A stretch of 64,000 nucleotides of DNA, taken from contig JAZGTN010000025.1 in NCBI GenBank assembly GCA_037783415.1, forward strand, positions 2,108,001 to 2,172,000. The letters are read 5' to 3'. Shown piece after piece: positions 35,596 through 47,752 of the stretch. The stretch comes from Leptasterias polaris (Eukaryota > Echinodermata > Asteroidea > Forcipulatida > Asteriidae). Every line of letters starts with the position of its first letter. Within the stretch, counting starts at the first letter, position 1. The notes beneath the pieces were generated by a model, which saw only the letters and a program-made list of their open reading frames with translations, did not search any database and was not told the origin of the DNA. Both the position numbers and the translations under genes were made by a program.

Positions 35596-38154
35596 ATGGC
35601 AACCAGTGGTGATGCCTCGTCTTCCACTATGAATCAGAATGGAGACACTGCCCCTCTCACAGGACAACACAAAGAAGTCCCTACTCTTGAAAGCATTCAG
35701 AGAGATACAGCTGCACTCTTTGAGGCACTGCAGAATGAAATCTCCCGTTTGAAGAAGCTGTCAGAGGATAGAGATAAGGAAAATGGCGAGTTGAAAATCA
35801 AGTATTTCAAGTTGCTCTCAGCGAAGAAGGCCACAGACAGAGAGCTTCTATCATTGAAAGGAGGGATCGAAACTGATGGTCTTAGAAGTGATTCGAACAA
35901 TGCCAAAGACCCAGCAGCGGGAGATGGTGTTTTTCACCGGGAAGATGACAGCGTGCGACTCGGTGGTCTGTATCCAGAATCCTACCAATCCACCGGAAAA
36001 GCAACAGCAGCTGCAGCTGCCGTCACAGCTGCAGTTTCCCAAGGGAATGCTTCCTCAAGTATGAAGAACACAAGCTCCAGTATGATTGGATCTCCTACAG
36101 TGGATGTGGTAATTTAAACTAAATCGTTGATCATTATCATCTGGTACAGGGCCTGATACTTTGCCCGTGTATTGTAAGGGCATTGAGGGCAAGGAAGATT
36201 TCCGGGCCTCAATGAGGGAACTTTAAATTTCCACTGTAACATTTGAAGGGGGCACCAAGGTAATCCCCCAGGGGCATGGAGAGGGAAGGTGCTCATTGGC
36301 CCATAATGCACACCTCACCTACATAGATATTTGTTTTGCATTTTTTCATCAATCGTTTTACCTGTAAGATGACGAGTTGATGACGTCAGTGCATTATAAG
36401 GTCTTATGCTGTAAAGTGTGCTTTGTAGGCCATTCACACTCATTTACATGCATTTACATGCTCACCTTAACATACCAGGCATCAAATTGGTGTAAATTTT
36501 CTAGCTTCATTTTTTTTACATGACCAGGATAAATTTTACATGATCAAAATCACAATGAGAAAGAACTTTCTGCAGAGTTTGAACAAGCAATATAGCGAAG
36601 ATTTATCTCATTTGTTGATAGGTTTTACTTATACTGAAAATCAACAGAATTAACTATTTGAGTCTTCAAATTCTATTTACTTAACTTTGACAGTCCGTCA
36701 AACCAAAGTAGAGAAATATTTGTATTGGATGAGATGGACCATAATGAGTGAGCTTCCAGATGGAATCCAGTCACAAATTGTTAGTTATTTTAATTTATTA
36801 GGCCTATGTTGGGGGTAATTTTGTAACTATCAATTATATAATGTCTTTAAAGTCGAGTCGAGCAGATACGAGCACTCTACTCAAGCTCTGGTGTTTCTGT
36901 TCAGCAGCAGAGTTTGGGTTCGAGTCCCGGTCGTGACACTAACTTGTGTCGTTAAAGCCCCCATCACACCAAACCTGTTCTCACTACGTTCTGAAAAATG
37001 TAGCTAAACGGGCTTGAACTGTGTGCAAACGAAGTGGACGTAGTAGCAACTTGTTACGGTCTGTTTACGAACTTCATGGACGGGCTCAGACAGGTTTGAT
37101 CGGGATGGTGCTCCAGAACTTTGAGCCTGCTCAAAATTTTCGGGCGACCATTCCGCCCTGCAAGTAGACGGGGTGGCAACGTACTTAAAACGAGATGGAC
37201 GTACTACGAACGGAATTGCCGTACTTGGAACGAAGTAGAACTAGTTACAAACCGGTTTAAACTGACTAAAGACGGGCTTGGCTTGGACTGAGGGGAACGG
37301 GCAATTTTCCCCTATATGAAATTGATATAAACGGACAGCAGACGGGATAAAGACGTGGATGGACGGGTCACATTATCTACATTGTCCGGCCAAAGATACG
37401 TTCTAGCCAGACCACAACCCGTTTTACGATTTTCTTAGGACGGGTTCGGACGTTTTAAGAACTAGTTTGGTGTGACTCTGGCTTTAGCATGATACTTAAC
37501 CGTTATTGCTTTGTCCTTCGGATGGGACGTAAAGCCTTTGGTCCCGTGTGTTGTGTAATGCACGTAAAAGAACCCAGTGCACTTATCAAAAAGAGAAGGC
37601 GTTTGCCCTGGTGTTCCTGGTTTGATTGGCTGCATATTGCGCCACAGCACCTTGTAAACAATTACATGGTGCTATGTAAAGGAATGGGTCTCATACTTCA
37701 AACGTAGCTTCACATAAATTGCAGGTAAATACCGATTGTTGAGTGTCACTGAGTGACGGATATGAGCGCTATATAATAAGCCACTAATATTAAAGTCAAA
37801 GTGTATCTCTCTCTCTGTCCGCCTGTGTCCTTCAGAATGTCGTGACTCAAGAGATGCTTGACTGGTTATCGGAAAACATAAGCATCAAAGACTGGAAGCC
37901 CCTGCTGCGTAAGCTAGGAGTACTGGATGGGAAAATTGACGATGTCGTTCATGACCACCAAGGTAATATCAAAGAGCAGCGGTATCAAGGATTCAAAGAA
38001 TGGAAGAAAACCAGTTGTTCTAAAGGGATGGTGTCCACACTACTAAGTGCCATGGAGAAATTGAGCCTACAACAGAACATTCGTGAATTCTGCAAGGAGT
38101 TCAAGGTGGAACGGGAGTCTGGGATCCAGGTTGAAACAGACTCAGTGCGTCAAG
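35596..38154 (+). CDS. Death-domain gene copy B, truncated; exons 35596..36108 and 37836..38154
   Basis: Exon 1 starts at ATG 35596 (an in-frame upstream ATG at 35545 is lost if the CAG before 35575 is an acceptor). It gives 171 residues: a polar N-terminus, a coiled coil (ALQNEISRLKKLSEDRDKEN), then a Ser/Ala-rich stretch with an Ala run, ending STVDV|GTAATT in phase 0. Exon 2 follows CTTCAG and encodes NVVTQEMLDWLSENISIKDW and a full Death domain. Its donor has changed from AAG|GTAAGT to AAG|GCAAGT, a possible GC donor. Downstream exons 2-5 of the A layout were deleted, so without splicing the frame ends after GKCNRV. A coiled coil plus a single Death domain could act as a short isoform or a dominant-negative form; that is inference. 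Confidence 0.7.
36855..37789 (+). mobile_element. tRNA-derived SINE, interrupted, in intron 1 of copy B
   Basis: Flanked by TTAAAGTC at 36847-36854 and 37790-37797. The head has a box-B-like GGTTCGAGTCCCGG. The body holds GATGGGACGTAAAG, AAAGAACCCAGTGCACTTAT and TATATAATAAGCCACTAATA. Copy D lacks the insertion. About 400 bp of SINE remain once the nested element is removed. Confidence 0.85.
36955..37484. mobile_element. 530-bp DNA transposon nested in the SINE
   Basis: Ends AAGCCCCCATCACACCAAAC and its imperfect complement GTTTGGTGTGACTCTGGCTT, flanked by TA (or TTA). The interior is GC-richer than its surroundings with many ACGGGC/GACGTA motifs and no ORF. A Tc1/mariner- or Harbinger-type non-autonomous element is possible. 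Confidence 0.75.
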
Positions 38155-40335
38155 GCAAGTGTAATCGAGTCTAATTGTTAACTAAAGTGCGTTGATCTAG
38201 CTGCACAAATGTGTGCGCTGTATAAGAAAACGGTATTATATTATTAATATTTTTATAATTTTGGTGACACATTTACAAAATTAACCATAAACACACGGGC
38301 ATAATGTATTATTGTAATCTGTGATTTTGTGGGGCCTTCATACTTCATGAGTTCACTTGACATCCAAGTACATGGCGATTTTTGATTTCCTGTTAAGATA
38401 ATATATAAACATAATTATATATTAAGGCAAATTTGAAATGTAAGAAAAACTACTTACCAATAAAAACTGGTGCCAAATTTTCAGACAATTTTCCTTCGTC
38501 CGGGCTAGACTTCAATATGTACATATTTTGTACACAATTTTAAGGGGGTGAGTTTGACTTTGACTTCCCCATAATGACCGTTGACCTTTCCAGAGTTGAA
38601 CTTGTGGATAGCTCCCTTTTTCAAATCCGAAGTGAGATCCCTGCAAACTAGGCAAAGATGGTGGCCAAGTAGGAGGGTTGACTGTGAACTATGTGGATGC
38701 ATTCAACCACGTGTTATCATTATTACTAATATTAGCTGTCTGACATAGTTCACGTGTTGTTGTGAAACTCTTATTTTCATAAATTCTTCTTTTGTTCTTT
38801 ATACAGTGCAGCTATCAGATGAATAGAACTCTTGCATTGGCCGCCATCGCTGAGGTGAACTAGTGGAAATGTGCCAACGGTGCGCTCAACTCTCAACCAA
38901 TTATAGGTTGCGGGCGCTGTTTAAGTCTTGTGACATTACGTGCAAGGGGACCCATGAGTTTGATGCGCTTCACCCCTCGGCCACAACACACTTTGAGCAA
39001 ATAAACAGTTTTTATTTGTGTGCAAGAATGTTGGGTTTTGTAACAGAGCGTCAATAAATAATGTATAGAATATAAACTAAACAGAAGTAGACTTTTAATT
39101 AAGAAACTCTTTTGTTTATTAATATTTGAACTGAAATATAATTATTTTTTTAACAGAAATCATGTTCAACTCTCAAGATGCCCACTTTTGGTGAATTATA
39201 AACAAATAATTATTGTACAGGATGAATTTCTAAAAAGTTATTAAATAACAAAATCTACTATTGTATATAATATTTACTTCGGAGAACACTCTTCAAAACT
39301 GAAATTATTGAGAACTTTTTTTTATTTTGATTGCAATAACAAAAGGAAGCAACAACTAAACCCTGAAAAATGTACACCATTTTGGCTTGTTAGTGTTTTC
39401 ACTAAAACAACACTGCCGAATGCAATGACATTTCACAGGGTGGTTGGTTGGTTGTATAGTCAGACCATGTCAACTGTGACATCACATGTTTACAAAGAAC
39501 CACAGAGCCCGGACTTCCTGCAGGCACATTTGTACACAGCTCAATGGAATAATACAATAAATCTTATGTTTTATGGAGATTGCACTGTCTGATTTTTCAC
39601 AACTTTTGATATGAAGAAAGGGGGGAAATCTCAAAAGCTGTACAGCAGTTGCTTTGTAACTATTGAGGATAATTTAAGTTCATAATTTAAGTTCATAAAA
39701 AATTAAACATATCCAGAATATCTTTTTTGATGTATATGTTTGTTTGTTTGTCTTTTATATCATATTACACATACCTTTAATTACAATAGTTAACGCTTTT
39801 GTTTTCTTCAGTACTTGAGTGTCTTATAAAATATGATTAATTTCAAGGGACTGCTATAAAGAGAATATTGGATAAATATTTATTGTGACAGCAGTTACAG
39901 ACCACAACTGAACTCGGCATTTTCCATATTCTATTTGTCTGTTTAGTGCCAAGAGTCGATACAACTTGTATATTGTCCACGTGATGAACATGGCCACAGA
40001 GCTCTCTCTCTGTCTATATCATGGCTAATATGAAAGTGAGGCTAAACATTTCATGAAAGTAGCAATCGTGGCACACTGCACCAAGAGCTGTTTCCAAACC
40101 TCTGTATGGGCTCTGTCTGTCCAGCTCAAGGCTTCGTTTGATGTTTGAAACACTAAGCAAAATGTAATAACTGCTCCAAAAGTGATGACGGAGCCAAAGC
40201 CAGAGCTGGGGCCGTGGTTTGGGAAAAGACCCTGGTATGCTAGATATCACATGAACTGTGACTAAACTGTTTATACAGCAGCTGAGATTAAATAAAAATG
40301 TTATTTTTGTACTCTCAGAAATGTTTGTATTATGG
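38155..40335 (+). pseudogene. Residual intron and 3' flank of copy B
   Basis: 38155..38671 follows intron 1 of copy A, then jumps at AGTA (38668-38671) to the sequence that follows the minisatellite in copy A (4937 onwards). The last half-unit of the minisatellite and the 3' flank remain. Compared with 6318-6800 it also lacks the segment holding the last DLEC1 exon. Confidence 0.8.
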
Positions 40336-40365
40336 TTTCATATTTTGTTCATTCTGTAAACTTTT

Positions 40366-40755
40366 TGTACACGACCAGTATTGACCACTAGATGACAGGC
40401 CAAATATTATGATCATTTTGAAATGAATGAAAAACAATTAAATTGCGAAAAACAAATTGTTTTTATATTTTCATAAAATAAACCCTGCTGACCGGTGGGT
40501 GACCACTGGCCAAAATCAGTGTATGCCCGACTTGGGTTTCGAGCCATTGAAGCATTCGACCAGGTTGGGTGGCAAAGGGAGAAGCACTCTCTAAAATATT
40601 CATTACACGACCAGTACTGACCACTAGATGACCGAAGCCCAAATTTTATGAACATTTTTAAATAAATGAAAAACAAATAAAATGTAAAAAATTATTTGTT
40701 TACATTTTTCATAAAAAGACCACTGCTGACCAAGAGGTGACCACTGGTCAGAATC
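40366..40755. repeat. Two related foldback repeats
   Basis: TACACGACCAGTA(T/C)TGACCACTAGATGAC opens copies near 40370 and 40605. Each closes with a GGTGACCACTGG complement and holds an inner AT-rich hairpin. About 240 bp separate the two starts. Confidence 0.65.
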
Positions 40756-40924
40756 GTTTTACCAAGTTGGCTGCAATCGGCCTATTGTGCAGAACAGCCG
40801 TGTCAATAGGAGTCTATATTTAGCATCACTCCAGAGACTTCATTCCTGCTGAAACTGCCATGATGTGCTCTCACCTTGAGTCGATTGCTGGCGAACTTTC
40901 ACCCATGCAAGACTGTGAAATTGG

Positions 40925-42020
40925 GATACTGAGGGTTTAATTGTCCAGAAGCCCTACACCCAGAGAGACTGTGACTGGTCAACATAACCAGCCTTATGCT
41001 GTGATGACCGATTTTGGGTGGTCAGGGTGGGAGGCCGATCTAGAGTTAAAATCATGTGCCATGAATAGAGTGATGTCTAAAGAGAGTCCCGCTGTTTTCA
41101 GCAGCGTTTGTCAGTGCTTGAAATGGACTTCTCAGACGACAAAAGGGCCAAAGTTTCACAGGAAGATCTCAAATTTTTGCACATTCTAGAGTCTTCCATC
41201 AGCTTGAGGGTGGTCATCTGCAAATGCCCCTGCCATTCCGCTTTCGTCCATGTTTACCGGTGAACAAAGCTCAGGCATCAGCGCAAGAAACTTACAAGAA
41301 ATATCAAGATGATTATGTGAGCTTTGTTCAGGATGTCATCGCAAATGGTGATGTAGAGGAAGCCCAATCTGATGTGAAGGAGGGCGAAGTGTGGTATGTT
41401 CCCCATCACGGCACTTACAACCCAAAGAAGCCAAACCATACGAGTTGTGTTCGACTGTTCAAGTCAGTACCGGGGTACTTCCCTGAATGATCATCTACAT
41501 GAGTGGCCCCGACTTGACGAATGCCCTGATGGGAGTATTAAGTCGATTTAGGATTCCTCAGGCAGCCATATTCTGCGACATTGAAAGGATGTTCCATGAA
41601 TTCATCGTCAGACCCGAAGACTGAGGCTACTTGCGATTTCTGTGGTGGAAGGATGGGAACCTCACATGAGAGCTGACAGAGTAAAGGATGAAGGTCCACT
41701 TATTTGGAGCTACTTCGTCACCAGGTTGCGCAAGCTATGGTTTTAAAGTTTTTGTCTTAGAAGTACGAGAAAAAGTTCCCCTTCACAGCCCCGTTCATCA
41801 GACATAACTTTTACGTAGATGATGGACTGATCAGTACTGAGACCAACAGCGAGGCAATCCAACTCATCGAGGAAGCCACTGAGAGTTGTGTAGCAAAGGC
41901 GGTATTCACCACCTACACAAGTTCATCACCAATAGTAGAGAAGTACTGGAATCTGTCCCTCTAAAGGAACGTGCTGCATCAGTTAAGGAAGTAGACCTCA
42001 ACAGGGATCATCTTCCCCTG
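40925..42020 (+). pseudogene. BEL/Pao retrotransposon pol relic
   Basis: Pieces in shifting frames: VMTDFGWS, HRVMSKESPAVF-like, LEMDFSDDKRAKVSQEDL, MPLPFRFRPCLPVNKAQAS, KYQDDYVSFVQDVI, EVWYVPHHGTYNPKKPN, GPDLTNALMGVLSRFR, CDIERMFHEF, YLRFLWW, the RT active-site box FYVDDGL near 41811 and HKFITNSREVLESVPL. The order is that of the Pao/BEL protease-RT linker and RT. Several frameshifts and stops make it dead. No LTRs recognised. Confidence 0.85.
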
Positions 42021-42029
42021 TCACGAGAC

Positions 42030-42660
42030 AAACAAACACACTGGTGGGACTCGTGGACTATAGTCCCTGTGAAACTAGTACTGTTTTTTCTTTCTTCACA
42101 GTAACTTTGGAAATCAAGTTTTAGGGCCTTACACTGGATCTCATCGGTATAGCATGTAACACTCAGTTGTAAATAACATTTAGGATTCATATTGTACTCG
42201 GATCCTTCATCATCAATCCACAAATAACACAGTAAATACATAAAGTAGTAGTAGCCCAATACGCAGTGTTTAAAAATGCTTCTGGACTATACTGTTATTA
42301 AATCGCCCCAGTCTGGTGTAAAACCACAATGAAGTTGTTGTTGATTTACAAAAAAATGAAGACGAATTATTTTCCTTAAAAATTGTTTAAACTGTAGAGG
42401 TTTATTGCAAAGAACAAAAGATATTATGGTTTGATGCTGGAAAATGTGGAAAAGGTATAACTGTAACGAGCTGTCTTACCGCTCCGTTGCTATTACTATA
42501 GACGTCTATTGAAGGCGGGCTTCATACCGGACTCATTGCAGCAACATGACACCGCTCAGAGCACAGCTGAGTGACACATTTTAATGAGCTGTCATGTCAT
42601 TTACATTAGCCAATTACAGCACGCAGTAATTTGGGAAGTAATGAATATTTAACGAACACG
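42030..42660. repeat. Segment duplicated at 45250..45850 and partly at 47990..48230
   Basis: Shared landmarks are GAAACTAGTACTGTTTTTTC, TAAATAACATTTAGGATTCA, TCGGATCCT and ATTACAGCACGCAGT. No coding capacity. Confidence 0.7.
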
Positions 42661-42739
42661 CAGTGAGCCGGTATCTTTGCATGACATGTAACAATTAGCC
42701 AATCAGCATGCATCACCGTGAACTTGCAAATAGTTACAT

Positions 42740-42878
42740 AATATTGGATGGCTTTGAGTGTGATATAAGAATTGCTCGAGCTATGACAATATTGGACGAG
42801 TCGAAGGCGAGTCCAATATTGTCATATAGCGAGAGCAATATATTCTTGTATCACACGAAAACAAAACCATACAATATT
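42740..42878. mobile_element. Hairpin foldback element
   Basis: Arms around GCTATGACAATATTGGAC and GTCCAATATTGTCATATAGC with a loop of about 12 bp. Outer arms (AATATTGGATGG and CCATACAATATT) also pair. Nearly the whole 139 bp can fold on itself. Confidence 0.75.
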
Positions 42879-44620
42879 ATTATTATTATCTATATCAGGC
42901 TGACAAGGGAAATAAAAAAAATTAACTTGCATAAATCATGTGCTAAAAAAGACTGAGTACATAAAACTTCACAAAAGTTGAACGTTTTTAAGAATATTTG
43001 CTTCATTTAATTGATACAAGAACCTTACCATCTTATCATAAACTTGTTATATCAAAAATTCCTTCCTCCATGATCCAAGTTAACCCCAATTACAGCCGAA
43101 CTTCTAAATAAATGTACTTGCGCGAAGTTCCCGGATGACAGAGCAATACGAAAACAATATTGATCTGTCATCCGGGTACTTGCGCGAAACAACCGAAAAA
43201 CAGCGTAGTAACCATGTCTAATATTCAGATATTTATAAGTTTGCCAGTATTTCCCTGTTACTGAGTCAGATCAGAACCCGATAGCACTAAACATTAAGTT
43301 TGTGAGTTAACCAAATTAAGTTTACTCATGTTATGGACGGGCCGGCCATCCTAGCCATCCCGCCCAAGGGATCGCACTCAACAATTAAACACAATTTGAA
43401 CGTTTTCTTCTTGAAACATATACACACCACAGGGTGTTTTATTTCAACACAACTCAAATGAGAAACTAAAAAATACACTTAATGAAATAATAAACGAATA
43501 ATGCACCGTCGACTCGGTGGCGCACCTGAAGGAGACAGACTACGAGTCGACGTTGAATGTGCCTTAAATACAAAGTTATACATAACATCCACCATGGAGG
43601 TATTTTAACTCCATGCAACAGTCAGGTGCACATAATCACCATGACCAGTAAGCGTGAAACTAAACATAACTGTGGGCCGGGGTAAACGTCATCACATACG
43701 CCCCTTGTTTTTAAAATTGGTCCCTGACAATTTATACTATTTTAAACATTAGCTTATTAATACGTCTTGAACCTAGTGATACGGACAGGGTTGCGCTGAA
43801 GATGGTTTCTAAGGGTTTCGTTGAGATCTTCAACAGGTTCCCATGAATTTTTGCAGTTGGGGAAATCTTTCCACTTTATCAAAAAGTGTAGTTTGCCATT
43901 GACAAACTTGCCATAGGCGCCACAAAATTATTGCATTCACCATTTGCTGCTTGGTAAATTTTCACGCCCCCCCCCCGTTTGGAAAATCCTGGATCCGCCC
44001 ATGAACATAAACGAAACTTTTAGAGTGTGATGACTGTTTCATAACAACGGTCCGTAAGCGGGGGTTTCCCCATCGCATGCATCGCATGCATCGCAGGCTT
44101 TTGTGCAGTGATGACGAGCTGAAGAATTTCCTATGAATACACACGGTTCTGTGGAGGGTTCCCCGTGTGGGCTAGTCCATTGATGATGGGGTTAATTTAT
44201 CGTTCGAGTATTTAATCTAAAAAAATTGTAACAAGGCGATGACAAGTTTTACTTGATTTCCAGTTTCAATGGAAAGTAAGTGTGATGCACAATATATTTT
44301 TGCAGTACTAATTAACACGTGAAAACTGCAGTAAATAAGATTCTACTAACATTTTACTGAATTGCATCCCTATAGTAAAATAGAACATCCCTATAGTCAA
44401 GTCTTACTCTTTGATTATGGTTTGGTTTCACAAATTTGTGATCTGTTGAACATTCAAAGGGGCCGGTCCAGGTCAGAGATGCTCATATTGCGCCTGCAGC
44501 AAAACTTTCATGTATGGAGAATGGAGAAAACCATTTGAAGTTAAACTATTTTTTTAAATCATTCTTTCGGACACTGTTTGTCATTTAAAAGTTGCCATTT
44601 ATGCCAACTTATGAAGAATC
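42879..44620. other. No gene seen; one short hairpin
   Basis: 43119-43190 holds CCCGGATGACAG and CTGTCATCCGGG as inverted arms, each next to ACTTGCGCGAA. A C-run followed by GTTTGGAAAATCCTGGATCC at 43966 looks like a transposon terminus. CATCGCATG is repeated three times near 44072. Confidence 0.5.
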
Positions 44621-44798
44621 ATGGAGATAGCACAGAAACGTCAAGTGTATTCAATCAGTGTCATGAACAAAATTGAATATCTGGTTAAAAACCAGATTGT
44701 GGAGTTAGATCTTCACAAAACATGGCTTGACGATTTTAATCGTGACTTGAAACGTGTGGAGTTTATTGTTAGCCGCCATCAAAACAGTGCTGTAGCGG
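44621..44798 (+). CDS. Candidate 5' coding exon, family unknown
   Basis: Starts at ATG (MEIAQKRQVYSISVMNK), continues IEYLVKNQIVELDLHKTWL and DDFNRDLKRVEFIVSRH, and reaches AVA|G at a strong GTAAGT donor in phase 1. Predominantly charged and helical, with no motif I can name. The remaining exons are not recognised in the window. The duplicated relative at 22340..22616 keeps the donor but has lost the frame, which supports this one being the functional reference. An unspliced read-through adds only KFLQSNWLY and a stop. Confidence 0.45.
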
Positions 44799-45249
44799 GT
44801 AAGTTTTTACAATCAAATTGGCTTTATTAATTTTGAGTGTGCTGTTTGGTTATTATTACATGTAATATTATTGTTGTTGTTATGCAGGTTCGCCCCCACT
44901 AATGCTAAAAACCACCCTTGATAAGGGGGCTACAAAAAGCAAGTAATTATTTAAAATGGAAATAACTTGGGCGAGCTGAATTGATATTCCTCTTAAAACA
45001 GTCTAGCTTGTAGGATGGAAGATCGGGGGACAGGTCGGAAAATTATTCATGTATTGTTATTTTTTGTTTACAGTTCAAGTGTTCAATTATCGCATTCAAA
45101 CACATTTTTAATAGGGTACTTTGTTAGAGGGGATTCGTATAATCTTCTGGAAAGTCTATTATTCTACGCCATTAAAATAATGTTTTAGTACCAAGAATTG
45201 GGAATTCTGAGTTACGATTTAATATTTTTTACAATTTTTCTCATCGCAA

Positions 45250-45850
45250 ACAAACACACAAGGACTCGTGGATAGTTACTGTGAAACTAGTACTGTTTTT
45301 TTCTTTATTCAAAACAGTAACTTGTTAAATCAAGTTTTACCTTAACACTGGATCCCATCAGTAAAGCATGTAACGGTAGTAAATAACATTTAGGATTCAT
45401 AACTTTTACTCGGATCCTCCTTCATCATCAATTCACAAATAACACAAACATGCTTCTGGACTACTGTTTTTAGATCACCCCAGTCCGGTGTAAAACCACA
45501 ATCGGAAATTGTGACGAACTATTTTCCTTTAAAATTGTTTAAACTGTACAGATTTATTGAAAAACATACATATATATTAGGGTTTGATGGTGAAATATGT
45601 GGGAAAAGTATTAATGTAGCGAACCGTCTTAATTACCTGTAAATAGACCATGGAGTCTTTAGTTCTACAGGGTGGTATTATCACAATGCGCAGCGCGGCG
45701 CACATACAGAAAGTGAGCTTCACCAGGGCTTCACCATACCAGACTCATTAAAATAAGTACGCACCAGCGGCAGCCGGCCGAGCAGTTGACAAACATTTAG
45801 TGAGCAGTCACACATCATTCATCAGCCGATTACAGCACGCAGTTTAACCT
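45250..45850. repeat. Second copy of the 42030..42660 segment
   Basis: Same order of landmarks. It ends at ATTACAGCACGCAGT, where the GTTGTT array and the foldback satellite locus intervene before the homologous sequence appears again at about 48065. Confidence 0.7.
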
Positions 45851-45863
45851 GGGCACATGAACA

Positions 45864-46126
45864 ACTGTTGTTCAAACTGTTGAACAACCAGGGTTGTTTA
45901 GAGTTTAAACATCAGGTTGTTCCAAATTTTAAACAATCTTTTAAACAACTACTTTTAAACAACTGGGGTTGTTTAAAGATGGTTGTTTAGACAACCTGTG
46001 TTGTTTAGAGTTTAAACATCTAGTTGTTCAACATTTTAAACATTTTCTTAAACAACTCCCTTTAAACAACTGGAGGTTGTTTAAAACAACTTTGGTTGTT
46101 TAAATGAGGTTGTTTAGTACGTACTA
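45864..46126. repeat. Array of GTTGTTTAAAC / TTTAAACAAC inverted motifs
   Basis: About twenty GTTGTT or AACAAC motifs within 260 bp, arranged as two loose 105-bp units each starting CAACC...GTTGTTTAGAGTTTAAAC. Many adjacent pairs are palindromic. No coding potential. Confidence 0.85.
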
Positions 46127-46355
46127 GCAGTATATACTTCATAAAAATTGTAATTTTAAAAGGCGAAATTACACTTAACAAGTCACACAGAAACGTACTT
46201 GAGTTGGCAACTCTGCAAATTTATTTTCACAATAATTCTTTACATCCAAATGTTTTACGAGACATTGTGTGGTGGTTCTATTGGTCTAAATAATGTATAA
46301 TGTGTGATCATGTATAGTTGCAGTAACTTTTTGACAGCCAATAACCAATCGTTTG

Positions 46356-46670
46356 CAATGTCGTGAAACAATTCGTGAATATATGCGCACACGTATGCAA
46401 TGTCGTGAAACAAATCGCGAATGTGTGCGCACACGTATGCAATGTCGTGAAACAAATCGCGAATGTGTGCGCACACGGTATGCAATGTCGTGAAACAAAT
46501 CGCGAATGTGTGCGCACACGTATGCAATGTCGTGAAACAATTCGCGAATATGTGCGCACACGTACGCAATGTCGTGAAACAATTCGCGAATATGTGCGCA
46601 CACGTCTGCGAATAATTATATTTGCGATGTCGTGAATTTTATTGCATACCATGTTGCATACCTTTGAATA
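46356..46670 (+). repeat. 42-bp satellite, left arm of an inverted pair
   Basis: About six units of GCAATGTCGTGAAACAAATC then GCGAATGTGTGCGCACACGTAT. Each unit contains the palindromes TGTGCGCACA and TTCGCGAA (or TCGCGA). It ends GTCGTGAATTTTATTGCATA then CCATGTTGCATACC. As 42 is divisible by three, several frames stay open; they are not genes. Confidence 0.93.
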
Positions 46671-46699
46671 AATTGTCTAATAAAGTCTGCCTCTATCCT

Positions 46700-47382
46700 T
46701 ATACATGCTTTCATTACATCCAGGCTTGATGATGGAAACTCATTGCTTTATGGTATTAGCCTAACAAGCATCTTATCAAAAAACTGCTGCTCGGGTATTA
46801 TCTAAAACACGTAAATATGATCACATCACACCTGTGTTGAAACAGCTTCACTGGCTCCCAGTCTGTCAAAGAATTAAATTCAAAATCATTTTGCTTGCCT
46901 GGAAAGCTATGAATGATAGGGCTCCTCCCTATCTCAAAGAAATTCTATCACCATATACGCCAACTCGCAATCTTCGCTCTACAAACCAACTTCTTTTAAC
47001 TGTCCCTAATACAACCACTTCCAACGGCGTTCGCGCTTTTTCTGTATCTGCATCTGCACCCACTCTCTGGAACTCTCTTCCTTTACATATCCGAGCTACA
47101 AAGTCTCTGGACATTTTCAAAACATTGCTAAAAACTCACCTGTTCAATATTTCTTATGATTGACTATCTGTTTGTTATTTTTTCCACTTGTTTTTTCCGA
47201 CACATTTATGTAAATCTGTTTTATTAAATGTGCTCTCATTTCTTTCTAAGCTACGTAATTTGTAATCTTTTTGGTTACTCTCTCTGTTTTTTGTTTTTGT
47301 TTGATTTTTATGCGCCTCGGAATAAGTTCAGTCTTAGATAGATGGCGCTTTACAAGTTTTAATTATTATTATTATTATTATT
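46700..47382 (+). pseudogene. CR1/L2-like non-LTR retrotransposon, 3' end, inside the inverted satellite
   Basis: Reads SRLDDGNSLLYGI and KTRKYDHITPVLKQLHWLP, then RIKFKIILLAWKAMNDRAP, PYLKEILSPYTPTRNLRS and LWNSLPLHIRATKSLDIFK up to a stop at 47163, the ORF2 C-terminus of CR1-type elements. The tail is ATGCGCCTCGGAATAAGTTC followed by (ATT)n at 47361-47382. One frameshift lies near 46790. Confidence 0.85.
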
Positions 47383-47752
47383 AATGATCTGGGGGTTTCT
47401 TGCCTACAGTGAGATTAGCGGTAGTCATTGCAGCGGTAGTCATTGTTGTGAGGCAAGCGAGGCGGGTGGCGCATTTCTTTTTTCCCCAGGACGAACGTGG
47501 GCTATTAACATAAAATGGGCGTGTTTGACCGTAAAATACCCTCGCGCGTGCGTACTCTTCGACCTTGATTGAAAAAACACATGCAGTAGTACTTGTATAG
47601 GTAGATAGCTATGGTAGTACATGTTGGCGAAACTTGGCCTGGTGCCAAGTTCCTGGGTACACATTATTGTATAGCCATGCTTACAGGAGCCTGACTGTAG
47701 CGCCACGTACTCCCTAGGTCACTAACAAATTGTCTGCAACTATGACATCATC

